Shown: piece after piece, positions 44,608-52,323 of the stretch
How the letters are laid out: each line of letters opens with the position of its first letter
Numbering within the stretch: position 1 is the stretch's first letter
Assembly (NCBI RefSeq): GCF_900104155.1
Contig: NZ_FMYB01000013.1
Span: 1 to 64,000 of the forward strand
Direction: 5' to 3'
DNA length: 64,000 nt
Source: Butyrivibrio sp. INlla16
GTDB lineage: Bacteria > Bacillota > Clostridia > Lachnospirales > Lachnospiraceae
The notes under the pieces: generated by a model
What the model was told of the DNA's origin: nothing
Databases searched by the model: none
Seen by the model: the letters and a program-made list of their open reading frames with translations, nothing else
Position numbers and translations under genes: made by a program

Positions 44608-45705
44608 ATGAAGCTTGGAATCGTCGGGCTCCCGAACGTCGGAAAGAGTACCCTTTTTAATTCACTTACAAATGCAGGAGCGCTTGCAGCGAACTATCCT
44701 TTCGCAACAATTGATCCTAATGTGGGAATCGTTGCTGTACCGGATAAGAGATTGCAGCTCCTCGGTGACCTTTATAATTCCAAGAAGGTAACACCTGCTA
44801 CAATCGAGTTCGTTGATATAGCAGGTCTTGTAAAAGGCGCATCTAAGGGCGAGGGTCTTGGAAACCAGTTCCTTGCAAACATTCGTGAGACAGATGCAAT
44901 TGTGCATGTCGTAAGATGCTTCGATGATCCCAATGTGGTTCATGTTGACGGTTCGGTTGACCCTGCAAGAGATATTGAGACTATCAACTTAGAGCTTGTT
45001 TTCGCTGATCTTGAGGTTTTGGAGAGAAGAATTGCAAAGACTACCAAGGCAGCAAGAATGGATAAGACAGCAGCCAAGGAACTTGAGCTTCTTAATAAAA
45101 TTAAGGAAGCTCTCGAGGGCGGCAAGATGGCAAGAGAGCTCGAGCTTGATGATGAGGATGAGAAGGCACTTATGAATACCTACGACCTTCTTACCTGGAA
45201 ACCGGTAATCTATGCAGCTAACGTTCTTGAGGATGATCTTGCTGACGACGGCGCTTCCAATAAATATGTAGCAGCAGTTCGCGAGCTTGCGGCAAAGTCC
45301 GGTAGTGAAGTTTTTGTGATCAGTGCTCAGATTGAAGCTGAGATTTCAGAGCTTGAGGCTGATGAGAAGGCTGAGTTCCTTGAGAGTATGGGACTTTCCG
45401 AGTCCGGTCTTGATAAGCTTATCGCAGCAAGCTACAGAACTCTCGGTCTTATGAGCTTCCTTACTTCCGGTGAGGATGAGACCAGAGCCTGGACCATCAA
45501 AATCGGAACCAAGGCTCTTCAGGCAGCAGGTAAGATCCACACAGACTTTGAGAGAGGTTTCATCAAGGCTGAAGTTATAAATTACGAGGATCTTCTTCGT
45601 GAAGGCTCACTTGCAGCAGCAAGAGAGAAGGGCCTTGTAAGAATGGAAGGAAAAGAATACGTCGTTCAGGACGGAGATGTAATACTATTTAGATTCAATG
45701 TATAA
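44608..45705 (+). CDS. ychF: Redox-regulated ATPase YchF (OLA1 family)
   Basis: The 365-residue P-loop protein has GLPNVGKST (G1, residues 7-15), the switch-II motif [17 protein letters not shown], and a C-terminal TGS domain with [31 protein letters not shown]. YchF binds ATP rather than GTP and associates with ribosomes in stress responses. Length and domain order are normal. AAAGGAG precedes ATG 44608, and a terminator follows at 45728. Confidence 0.97.
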   Translation: MKLGIVGLPNVGKSTLFNSLTNAGALAANYPFATIDPNVGIVAVPDKRLQLLGDLYNSKKVTPATIEFVDIAGLVKGASKGEGLGNQFLANIRETDAIVHVVRCFDDPNVVHVDGSVDPARDIETINLELVFADLEVLERRIAKTTKAARMDKTAAKELELLNKIKEALEGGKMARELELDDEDEKALMNTYDLLTWKPVIYAANVLEDDLADDGASNKYVAAVRELAAKSGSEVFVISAQIEAEISELEADEKAEFLESMGLSESGLDKLIAASYRTLGLMSFLTSGEDETRAWTIKIGTKALQAAGKIHTDFERGFIKAEVINYEDLLREGSLAAAREKGLVRMEGKEYVVQDGDVILFRFNV

Positions 45706-45727
45706 AAGGTAAGAGTTGTACAGCGGA

Positions 45728-45752
45728 AGAGGCGTGATGCGCCTCTTTTTAT
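45728..45752 (+). terminator. Intrinsic terminator of ychF
   Basis: AGAGGCG pairs with CGCCTCT around a short loop and is followed by TTTTATTTT. Confidence 0.88.
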
Positions 45753-45778
45753 TTTGCCAAATCGGGAAGATAGATGTG

Positions 45779-45816
45779 TTGACTTTTGATGTATTAATGA
45801 TATCATAATGATATCA
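45779..45816 (+). promoter_or_regulatory. Promoter with two TGATATCA palindromes
   Basis: TTGACT (45779-45784) is a good -35, and TATCAT (45801-45806) lies 16 bp on as a -10. Two copies of the palindrome TGATATCA (45798-45805 and 45809-45816), 11 bp apart, overlap the -10 and start region. This is the classic position for a repressor, possibly the ribbon-helix-helix protein of the operon. Confidence 0.55.
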
Positions 45817-45871
45817 GATAGATAAAAGGTTTTAATTCCGGTTCGTCGGAAACAATAAATGGAGGTATGTT

Positions 45872-46780
45872 ATGGAAACTACTCAGTATAACAACAAGAC
45901 ATTATTTAAATACCTTCGATGGGTATTTATCATTGCCTGGGTGATGCAGGTTGCAATATGGATGCTCTATCAAAACGGTGGAGTACTGCCGGGACAGCTT
46001 CTTATGTCGGTTATGATGTATGTGCCGCTGCTTGCAGTCCTGATATCCGGAGTAAAGCTCAAAGGAATGGGCTGGAAACCTAAATTCAAAGGGAATATAG
46101 GAACACTTCTTTTTTCATGGTTTGGACCATTTATTCTCACGCTGATAGGTGCAGTTTTATACTTTGCGATTTTTCAAAAGCACCTTGATCTGACAGGGCA
46201 GTACGTAATGGCTGCGTCAGGAGAAGCCGGAGAAGCTGCTATGAAGGCGCTTGAAGCGCAGGGACTTACCTATTCAACTTATATGCTGATCACATCTGTC
46301 GCTGCCGCATTTTATGCGCCGCTTTTAAATATGCTTGCAGCAATTGGTGAGGAGGTAGGCTGGAGAGGATATATGAATCCGGTTCTCAAGGAGAAATACG
46401 GGAGAACAAAGGGGATCATCATCGGCGGTATAATTTGGGGCATATGGCACTGGCCGCTGATAGGTTTCATCGGATATGAATACGGGCCAAGCTATTTTGG
46501 ATTCCCTGTTACAGGCATGCTTCTGTTTTGCGTATTCACAGTTGCTTTAGGAATCATGTGTGACATGGTTTATGAAAAGAGCGGATGTATTTGGTTTCCT
46601 GCAATTTTCCACGGATCAATAAATGCCGCAGCAACTATTCCGATAGCGTTATGTGTGCCGGATACCGGCAACTACAGGCTTTTAGGACCTGCACCAAATG
46701 GTGTTTTGGCCGGACTGCCAATAATTATCATTGCAATACTAATATTTCGATCAAGATACTCTTCAACAAGGACAGAATAA
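45872..46780 (+). CDS. CPBP-family intramembrane glutamic endopeptidase
   Basis: The 302-residue membrane protein has about eight helices and the three CPBP (CAAX protease/bacteriocin-processing) motifs: IGEEVGWRGYMNP (Glu160, Glu161, Arg165), WGIWHWPLIG (His193) and FHGSINA near residue 248. In bacteria such proteases process bacteriocins or confer self-immunity, or act in signalling; the substrate here is unknown. GGAGG precedes ATG 45872. It starts an operon with an SPFH protein (17 nt gap) and a ribbon-helix-helix protein. Confidence 0.9.
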   Translation: METTQYNNKTLFKYLRWVFIIAWVMQVAIWMLYQNGGVLPGQLLMSVMMYVPLLAVLISGVKLKGMGWKPKFKGNIGTLLFSWFGPFILTLIGAVLYFAIFQKHLDLTGQYVMAASGEAGEAAMKALEAQGLTYSTYMLITSVAAAFYAPLLNMLAAIGEEVGWRGYMNPVLKEKYGRTKGIIIGGIIWGIWHWPLIGFIGYEYGPSYFGFPVTGMLLFCVFTVALGIMCDMVYEKSGCIWFPAIFHGSINAAATIPIALCVPDTGNYRLLGPAPNGVLAGLPIIIIAILIFRSRYSSTRTE

Positions 46781-46797
46781 TACAGGAGGTGAATATT

Positions 46798-47865
46798 ATG
46801 AACGAAAATGTAAAAGAAAAAGTTATAACCGGACATAAAAATGGAATGGCAGTAATGATAACAGTTACTGTACTGTATTTACTTGCTATTGTGGTGCTTG
46901 TGTTTTCCGCAATGGGACTTGACGGCGCTTCGGTATACATAACTGCCGCATTGGGAGAAGGCGCTAATCTTTTGATTTTTATTATAAGCATAATTTACAT
47001 AGCGATCGGCTGGTTCCCTTATCTTGGACTTAAGGCTATTAAGCCCGGTGAAGCGCTGGTGCTCACACTTTTTGGAAAATATGTCGGAACACTTAAAGAG
47101 GATGGATTCTACTTTGTAAATCCTTTCTGCACAGCTTTCAATCCTGCTGCTGATACAAAGCTTGGTCAGAGCGGAGATATCGCTGATAATAAGAAGATTG
47201 CAGGTATAACTATTAACAGCGGTGAAATGCAGCTCACAGGAGCAGGATCATCAAAGAAGATATCACTTAAGGTTATGACTCTCAGCAATTCCAGACAGAA
47301 GGTCAACGATCTTCTCGGTAATCCTGTTGAGGTTGCAGTTGCTGTTATGTGGAAGGTGACTGATACTGCAAAAGCAGTATTTGCGGTTGATAACTTCAAG
47401 GAATATCTCTCTCTTCAGAGTGATACGGCTGTAAGAAATGTGGTTAAACTTTATCCCTATGACATCACCGAAAATGTTGATACCACCGGTGACGGACTGG
47501 CTGATGACGGAAGTCTTCGCGGCTCCACGGAACTTGTTGCACGCCGTATCAGAGATGAGATTCAGGTAAAAGTTGCCGATGCCGGAATCGAGATAGTTGA
47601 TGCAAGAATTACCTACCTTGCTTATGCTCCCGAGATTGCAGCTGCAATGCTTCAGAGACAGCAGGCAGCAGCAGTAGTGGATGCCAGAAAGCTCATTGTT
47701 GACGGCGCGGTTGGAATGGTTGAACTTGCTCTTGAGAGACTTAATGAAAAAGAGCTGGTTGAACTTGATGAGGAGAGAAAGGCAGCTATGGTATCCAATC
47801 TTCTCGTAGTTCTTTGCGGAAACCATGACGCACAGCCCGTTGTTAACTCAGGAAGTCTGTACTAA
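46798..47865 (+). CDS. SPFH/Band-7 domain membrane protein
   Basis: The 355-residue protein has two N-terminal membrane helices (about 18-42 and 55-80) and then an SPFH domain (about 88-300) with GEALVLTLFGKYVGTL, PVEVAVAVMWKVTDTAKAVF and DARITYLAYAPEIAAAM. The C-terminal coiled segment carries QRQQAAAVVDARKLIVDGA. SPFH proteins oligomerise into rings or membrane microdomains and often work with membrane proteases, which fits the CPBP protease upstream. ATG 46798 is chosen because AGGAGGTG lies 6 nt upstream. Its stop codon overlaps the next gene's ATG by 1 nt. Confidence 0.9.
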   Translation: MNENVKEKVITGHKNGMAVMITVTVLYLLAIVVLVFSAMGLDGASVYITAALGEGANLLIFIISIIYIAIGWFPYLGLKAIKPGEALVLTLFGKYVGTLKEDGFYFVNPFCTAFNPAADTKLGQSGDIADNKKIAGITINSGEMQLTGAGSSKKISLKVMTLSNSRQKVNDLLGNPVEVAVAVMWKVTDTAKAVFAVDNFKEYLSLQSDTAVRNVVKLYPYDITENVDTTGDGLADDGSLRGSTELVARRIRDEIQVKVADAGIEIVDARITYLAYAPEIAAAMLQRQQAAAVVDARKLIVDGAVGMVELALERLNEKELVELDEERKAAMVSNLLVVLCGNHDAQPVVNSGSLY

Positions 47866-48059
47866 TGGCAGAGAAAAAGCAGGTCCCGCTTCGCTTGAGT
47901 GCCAAGTTGTACGATGCCATCGCTGCCTGGGCAGAGGATGACTTCCGCTCGGTAAACGGACAGATCGAATATCTTCTTACGGAATGTGTGAAGCAGAGAA
48001 AAAAAGACGGCAAATATGTTTCAGAACATTTAGACGAGCCGCCGGAACTTGATATTTAA
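47865..48059 (+). CDS. Arc-like ribbon-helix-helix protein
   Basis: The 64-residue protein has an Arc/MetJ-type ribbon-helix-helix core (VPLRLSAKLYDAIAAWAEDDFRSVNGQIEYLLTECV) and an acidic tail. Its ATG overlaps the SPFH stop codon (TAATG), so it is translationally coupled. It probably binds DNA as a dimer and may regulate its own operon through the paired palindromes at 45798-45816; this link is inference. Confidence 0.85.
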   Translation: MAEKKQVPLRLSAKLYDAIAAWAEDDFRSVNGQIEYLLTECVKQRKKDGKYVSEHLDEPPELDI

Positions 48060-48064
48060 ACAAA

Positions 48065-48190
48065 GCCTTCCTAAAGGGGGAGGATATATAAAAAAGCCTT
48101 CCTCCCAAGGGGGGAGGATATGTAAAAAAGCCTTCCCCCCAAGGGGGAAGGTGGCACGAAGTGCCGGATGAGGGGAACAGCCCCTCATTT
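48065..48190. repeat. Triple REP-like element R4 ending in a terminator
   Basis: Three copies start GCCTTCC at about 48065, 48096 and 48130. The first two stop after the first hairpin (GGGGGAGGATAT); only the third is full length, with GGCAC-GAA-GTGCC and GGATGAGGGG. At the right end ATGAGGGG (48168-48175) pairs with CCCCTCAT (48181-48188) and is followed by TTTTTT, making a terminator between convergent genes. Confidence 0.88.
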
Positions 48191-48191
48191 T

Positions 48192-48962
48192 TTATAGTTT
48201 TGCTATATTGTACGCGTCCAGATCATGTCCCAGCAATTCCATAATTCTAAGCTCATCCATTGCATCTATTACTGCGTTGTGAGTTTCGCAGTAACTGGCA
48301 TTTCCGCTGATCATTCTCAATATATTTTCAACGGAATATCCACTTTTCAGGCGGCCGCTTTTACATAAAGCGGCATTCGACGGAATGAAGCTGTTGAACT
48401 GCTTATATGCAGCCAGTCTCATGATATCGAACCAATCGAAATCCGAGAGCTCTTCCAAATGACCATAATCGAATTTTGCATTGTAAGCGTATAAACTTCC
48501 GACGCCATTTTCTCTCAGGTAATTACTGATGTCAGCCATTGCTTCCTGTCTTGAGGCTATTGCCTTCGGAATGTTTTTCGTAATATTCAGAACACCTGAA
48601 TACATCCCGCCTTTTCTGTATTCGGGATCAATGATATAGTACTTTGCACCAATACACTTAAAAGTACTCGCATCCGCCAGTGCGATACCTATTGACATTA
48701 CCTCGTTGTACCAGTTGGTTTCGGTGTCTATTACAGCGATGGTACTATGTGAGTTGGGAGCTTCTTTGGGAACTTCTTTTGGAACCGGAGCGGGGATGCT
48801 TTTTGGCGCGCCTTTTGCCATGTTATTTACTGTGGTGCTTCTGTTGGATGCTCCTGAACCTCGTTTATTTGATGCATTAGCAGAAGGGTTTTTTACCATA
48901 TTTAAAAATTCAAGTGAAGTATTGTGACTCATTTTTTTAAAATCCTTTTGGTAAATTTGCAT
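48192..48962 (-). CDS. DnaQ-like 3'-5' exonuclease domain protein
   Basis: The 256-residue protein has a low-complexity Asn/Ser/Pro/Lys-rich N-terminus (about 1-70) and then a DEDDh exonuclease fold. Motifs visible are ExoI VIDTETN (Asp79, Glu81), ExoII YNAKFDYGHLEEL, and ExoIII ETHNAVIDAMDELRIMELL with the histidine and final aspartate. Such domains trim DNA or RNA 3' ends; the target here is unknown. The start may be ATG 48962 or the in-frame ATG at 48932; neither has a strong ribosome binding site. Confidence 0.85.
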   Translation of the reverse strand: MQIYQKDFKKMSHNTSLEFLNMVKNPSANASNKRGSGASNRSTTVNNMAKGAPKSIPAPVPKEVPKEAPNSHSTIAVIDTETNWYNEVMSIGIALADASTFKCIGAKYYIIDPEYRKGGMYSGVLNITKNIPKAIASRQEAMADISNYLRENGVGSLYAYNAKFDYGHLEELSDFDWFDIMRLAAYKQFNSFIPSNAALCKSGRLKSGYSVENILRMISGNASYCETHNAVIDAMDELRIMELLGHDLDAYNIAKL

Positions 48963-49215
48963 TACAGCATGTTATATCTTAAATGATTTTGGGTTAAGAG
49001 ACAATGCCATGAGTAAGTGGCGAGGTTGACAGATACCTCTATGTGTGTTTCAATATCTACTATTATTTTTTCCATTTCTTCAATATGAATTCGTCATATT
49101 GTTTTTTCCATTTGTTTCATAATTTTTATATAGGGAAAGGAGGAGAACTGTTATATTCCCAAAGTATGATTTTTTATCACAATTACAGGAAAGAGAAGCG
49201 TTATTAAAGAGAGAG

Positions 49216-49965
49216 GTGAATAAGAGAAAAAAACGTATAGCAAATGCGCCGGAAGGCAGTCTTAGAATAGCTACAACGGGAGGGAAGAGCCACTACTATC
49301 TTGGGATAAAGGGGCATAGGAAGAGTGAATATATTAGAAGAGAAGATTCTGACCTGGTTAGCGAACTTGCGCAAAAGAGATATGATTTGAAATTTGTTAG
49401 TGAGGCTGAGAAGGAGCAGAAGAGGATTCATTCATTTTTGCGGGGCTATTCAGATAATATACCCGGCATTATTTCTGGATATCCTTCGGAATTAAAACAA
49501 AAACTCGATTTCGCAGATATGCCTGATGATGACTATGCCCGTGATTGGCAACAGTTTGAGTTTGTGCCGAAGAAATTTGATGAAGAAATGCCATATCATG
49601 TGACGGTAAGAGGAGAAAGAGTACGATCCAAATCCGAGGAGATGATAGCTAATGCGCTGTTTTCACGAGAAATTCCGTATAGATATGAGTGTCCGATAAT
49701 TCTGAATAATGGGCAGGTGCGCTATCCGGACTTTACAATCTTAAAACCGGAGACTAGAGAGGAGATTTTCTTAGAGCATCTAGGGATGCTGGATAATCCC
49801 GAATATCTTGAAAAAAATATGAAGAAGTTCAGAGAATATGAGAATAACGGAATAATCCTAGGGCGGAATTTGCTTGTTACTTATGAAAGTTCAAAGCAAC
49901 CGTTAAATTCACGAATAGTGGAGAATTTTATTGAGGCTCATTTTGGCAAGATATCTGTGCTTTGA
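49216..49965 (+). CDS. PD-(D/E)XK-like protein of unknown function
   Basis: The 249-residue frame (from GTG 49216) has a lysine-rich N-terminus with YYLGIKG, a central segment, and a nuclease-like block: RSKSEEMIANALFSREIPYRYE, YPDFTIL and EEIFLEHLGML, which give the E...D...E-x-x pattern of PD-(D/E)XK folds. Similar stand-alone proteins are common in Lachnospiraceae; their role is unknown. The frame stays open upstream to about 49153, where an ATA codon lies 9 nt after AAGGAGG, so the true start may be further upstream (see findings). The last codons lie inside the first unit of array B. A function in DNA cleavage is inference. Confidence 0.7.
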   Translation: MNKRKKRIANAPEGSLRIATTGGKSHYYLGIKGHRKSEYIRREDSDLVSELAQKRYDLKFVSEAEKEQKRIHSFLRGYSDNIPGIISGYPSELKQKLDFADMPDDDYARDWQQFEFVPKKFDEEMPYHVTVRGERVRSKSEEMIANALFSREIPYRYECPIILNNGQVRYPDFTILKPETREEIFLEHLGMLDNPEYLEKNMKKFREYENNGIILGRNLLVTYESSKQPLNSRIVENFIEAHFGKISVL

Positions 49966-50400
49966 TTCAAAATGCATAAAGCATAGATACTTTTTGAAGG
50001 GGAATCTGTGTTTTAGATGTAAAGGTAGAAAACATAGAGGGTAATAGTGGGGAAAGTCTGTGTTTTTGACAGAAAAGTCAAAAGCACAGAAGACTATAGT
50101 AGCTTGAGTCTGTGTTTTGAAAGAAAATGATAAAAACATAGAAGGGCATAGCAGTAGGTGTCTGTGTTCTGAAAGAAAATGCTGAAAGCACAGAAGAGCA
50201 TAGCAGTAGACATCTGTGTTTTGGAAGAAAATGCGGGAAACACAGATGACTACCAATAATGCATCTGTGCTTCGGATAAAAATGCCGAAAGCACAGACAG
50301 CCTTCGCAGAAAGAGTCTGTGAAATATAAGAAAATATATAAAACGCAGAACTCCTACAAATACGCCTCTGTGTAACAAAAGAAAATACAAAAAGCACAGA
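49954..50400. repeat. Array B: nine 34-nt dyad units, 51-52 bp period
   Basis: Units start at 49954, 50005, 50057, 50109, 50161, 50213, 50264, 50316 and 50367. Each is exactly 34 nt, starts TCTGTG and ends CACAGA, CATAGA or CGCAGA. Spacers are 17 or 18 nt and all differ except for partial similarity between neighbours (GCATAGCAGTAG in two). Interiors share a loop such as GAAAGAAAATG, while flanking stem bases change together: CTTT/AAAG in unit 1, TTTT/AAAA in unit 2, TTTTGAC/GTCAAAA in unit 3. This suggests conserved hairpins. The first unit contains the stop codon of the preceding gene. Confidence 0.92.
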
Positions 50401-50412
50401 TTTTGCACAAAA

Positions 50413-50530
50413 AAGAGTAGGCAGTAATGAAGCAGGCCGTAATGAAGCAGGCCGTAATGAAGCAGACAGTATAATGGAGTAGGCCATAATGGAGCAGGTC
50501 GTAAATAGCAGGATGTAATGGGCAGGTAGC
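50413..50530. repeat. Degenerate 15-bp tandem repeat
   Basis: About seven copies of a 15-bp unit close to GTAATGAAGCAGGCC run in tandem; the second and third copies are identical and later ones decay (ATAATGGAGCAGGTC, then GTAAATAGCAGGA). It follows array B directly and is not part of its geometry. Confidence 0.85.
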
Positions 50531-50606
50531 CAATAATCCTCAATAAAAACATACTCTCAAATATTTAATAAAAATTTCCCAAATAACTCTAAAAGAACAA
50601 TACGGA

Positions 50607-50685
50607 CAAGATATAGCAAACAAGAAGCTAAAACCACAATATCTTGTATGGGCGAGCCTCCCACCGGACGGTGGGAGGCATTTTT
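50607..50685 (+). ncRNA. Predicted structured leader or small RNA with terminator
   Basis: ACAAGATAT (50607-50615) pairs with ATATCTTGT (50639-50647), enclosing a 23-nt purine-rich loop. It is followed by a very stable hairpin, GCCTCCCACC-GGAC-GGTGGGAGGC (50656-50679), then ATTTTT. The arrangement resembles a regulatory RNA domain plus terminator, but it matches no riboswitch class I know. Transcripts of array B would end here, before the mraZ promoter. Confidence 0.5.
50656..50685 (+). terminator. Strong intrinsic terminator upstream of mraZ
   Basis: A perfect 10-bp GC-rich stem with a GGAC loop is followed by ATTTTT. It insulates the dcw operon from upstream transcription. Confidence 0.92.
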
Positions 50686-50721
50686 GCGCCTAAATTCAGC
50701 GATAAAGCCCTCATACAGAGG

Positions 50722-50750
50722 TTGTTAAATGAAGAAAAAAGGTATATTAT
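50722..50750 (+). promoter_or_regulatory. dcw operon promoter
   Basis: TTGTTA (50722-50727) and TATTAT (50745-50750) are separated by 17 bp. The start of transcription would be near 50757, at the first MraZ box. Confidence 0.65.
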
Positions 50751-50758
50751 ACATTTAG

Positions 50759-50793
50759 GTGGAGGAATGTGGTGCAGAGTGGGTGATTGTGGT
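50759..50793. promoter_or_regulatory. MraZ operator: four GTGG repeats at 10-bp spacing
   Basis: GTGGA (50759), GTGGT (50769), GTGGG (50779) and GTGGT (50789) are each exactly 10 bp apart. MraZ is known to bind several TGGGN-type direct repeats separated by 5 nt upstream of its own gene. The match in spacing, sequence and position just downstream of the -10 makes autoregulation very likely. Confidence 0.85.
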
Positions 50794-50882
50794 GGAAAAA
50801 TAAAACAGACCCGCCAAAAACAATTAATCACAAAAAAATAAGTTGACGAATCAGAACAATCCACCTTACCGGTGAAGAAGCT

Positions 50883-51323
50883 ATGGGAAAGGCGTACAAA
50901 GGCGAATACAGCCATTCAATCGATGCAAAAGGACGACTGATCATCCCGGCCAAGTTTCGCGATCTGCTGGGAGAGCAGTTTGTGGTAACGAAGGGCTTTG
51001 ATGGATGTCTTTTTGTGTTTGATCAGGAAGGTTGGGATGCCTTTGAGGAGAAACTCAAGGCGCTGCCTATGGATATACCCGGTGCAAGACAACTTGGAAG
51101 ATTCTTCATGGCAGGAGCAGATGATGTCGAGCTTGATAAGCAGGGAAGAATACTTCTTAAAGCAAACTGGCTAAGCCACGCTTCTATAGAAAAGGATGCA
51201 ATTGTTGCAGGTGTCGGCAATAGAGTTGAAATCTGGAGCAAGGAGAAGTGGGAAGAAGCAACAAGTTTTGATGATATCGATAGCATAGCAGCTAAAATGA
51301 GTGAATATGGCTTAAGCATCTAA
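50883..51323 (+). CDS. mraZ: Transcriptional regulator MraZ
   Basis: The 146-residue protein carries two AbrB-like MraZ modules: [20 protein letters not shown] near the N-terminus and [19 protein letters not shown] in the middle. MraZ forms a ring and represses the dcw operon, which it heads here. Four GTGG boxes in the leader (50759-50793) are its likely binding sites. GGTGAAG precedes ATG 50883. It is followed after 32 nt by rsmH. Confidence 0.97.
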   Translation: MGKAYKGEYSHSIDAKGRLIIPAKFRDLLGEQFVVTKGFDGCLFVFDQEGWDAFEEKLKALPMDIPGARQLGRFFMAGADDVELDKQGRILLKANWLSHASIEKDAIVAGVGNRVEIWSKEKWEEATSFDDIDSIAAKMSEYGLSI

Positions 51324-51355
51324 GTCATGTGCCTGGTACAAGGAAAGAAAACAAT

Positions 51356-52297
51356 ATGGAATTCAAGCATTACTCAGTGCTTCTAAATGAAGTGATTGAA
51401 AACCTGAATATAAAGCCTAACGGCATATACGTTGACGGTACACTGGGCGGTGCGGGACATTCCTCACACATAGCCGAAAAACTCTCTGATAAAGGAAAAC
51501 TCATTGGAATTGACCAGGACGAAGATGCAATTAAGGCGGCAACAAAGCGCCTCGAACCTTTTGGCGACAGAATCACCGTTATTCGTGACAACTATGAAAA
51601 TGCAGTAAGCAGAGTAAGAGACCTTGGAATAGAGGGCGTTGACGGAATCCTCCTGGATCTAGGAGTATCATCCTTTCAGCTTGATAACGAGGAGCGCGGT
51701 TTTACCTACAGGTTTGACACACCTCTTGATATGAGAATGGACAGACGCCAGGAACTGACCGCGGGAACAATAGTGAATGAATTTTCCGAGATGGAAATAT
51801 TTCATATTATAAGAAATTACGGCGAAGACAAATTTGCCAAGAACATTGCAAAGCATATAGTAGCGAGAAGAGCGGAAAAGCCTATAGAAACAACCTTTGA
51901 ACTCAATGAGATTATAAAGGCTGCAATTCCCGCAAGGATGAGAGAAAAGGGAGGTCATCCTTCAAAGAGAACTTATCAGGCACTGAGAATTGCCTGTAAC
52001 AGAGAGCTGGATGTTCTGGAGAATTCTCTGGACGGAATGATCGATTTTCTTAATCCCGGTGGAAGGATCTGTGTAATAACCTTCCACTCTCTTGAGGACA
52101 GAATAGTAAAGAACAACTTCAGGAAAAATGAAAATCCCTGTACATGCCCGCCGGAGATTCCAATCTGCGTATGCGGCAAGAAATCAAAAGGGAAGGTAAT
52201 AACAAGAAAACCGATAATTCCTTCCGAAAAGGAACTTGAAGAAAACTCAAGAAGCGCCAGTGCAAAGCTGAGAGTTTTTGAAAAAATAGAATCATGA
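51356..52297 (+). CDS. rsmH: 16S rRNA (cytosine(1402)-N(4))-methyltransferase
   Basis: RsmH (MraW) methylates C1402 in the decoding centre of 16S rRNA using SAM. The 313-residue protein shows the N-terminal [13 protein letters not shown], the SAM-binding [25 protein letters not shown] and RRGFTYR-type [17 protein letters not shown], and the C-terminal [19 protein letters not shown] 51356 is chosen because AAGGAAAG lies 8 nt upstream and the family begins here; a longer frame starts at GTG 51329. It is second in the dcw operon. Confidence 0.97.
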   Translation: MEFKHYSVLLNEVIENLNIKPNGIYVDGTLGGAGHSSHIAEKLSDKGKLIGIDQDEDAIKAATKRLEPFGDRITVIRDNYENAVSRVRDLGIEGVDGILLDLGVSSFQLDNEERGFTYRFDTPLDMRMDRRQELTAGTIVNEFSEMEIFHIIRNYGEDKFAKNIAKHIVARRAEKPIETTFELNEIIKAAIPARMREKGGHPSKRTYQALRIACNRELDVLENSLDGMIDFLNPGGRICVITFHSLEDRIVKNNFRKNENPCTCPPEIPICVCGKKSKGKVITRKPIIPSEKELEENSRSASAKLRVFEKIES

Positions 52298-52323
52298 GGG
52301 TATATAGTAACGAGGAAATATAT

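Noticed and set aside
46585-46797. N-terminal extension of the SPFH protein
   Set aside because: It overlaps the end of the CPBP protease gene; AGGAGGTG before ATG 46798 and the conserved start decide for the shorter form.
49954-50400. CRISPR array
   Set aside because: Units vary in their interiors, spacers are 17-18 nt, and there is no leader or cas gene.
49909-50487. A 192-codon open frame on the minus strand across array B
   Set aside because: The array period (51 or 52 bp) changes frame from unit to unit, the product is low-complexity Phe/His/Ser-rich, and there is no ribosome binding site. It is a by-product of the repeat composition.
50607-50685. Known riboswitch (preQ1, guanidine, fluoride, c-di-GMP considered)
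   Set aside because: None of the conserved cores of these classes can be found; only a plain stem and a terminator are visible.
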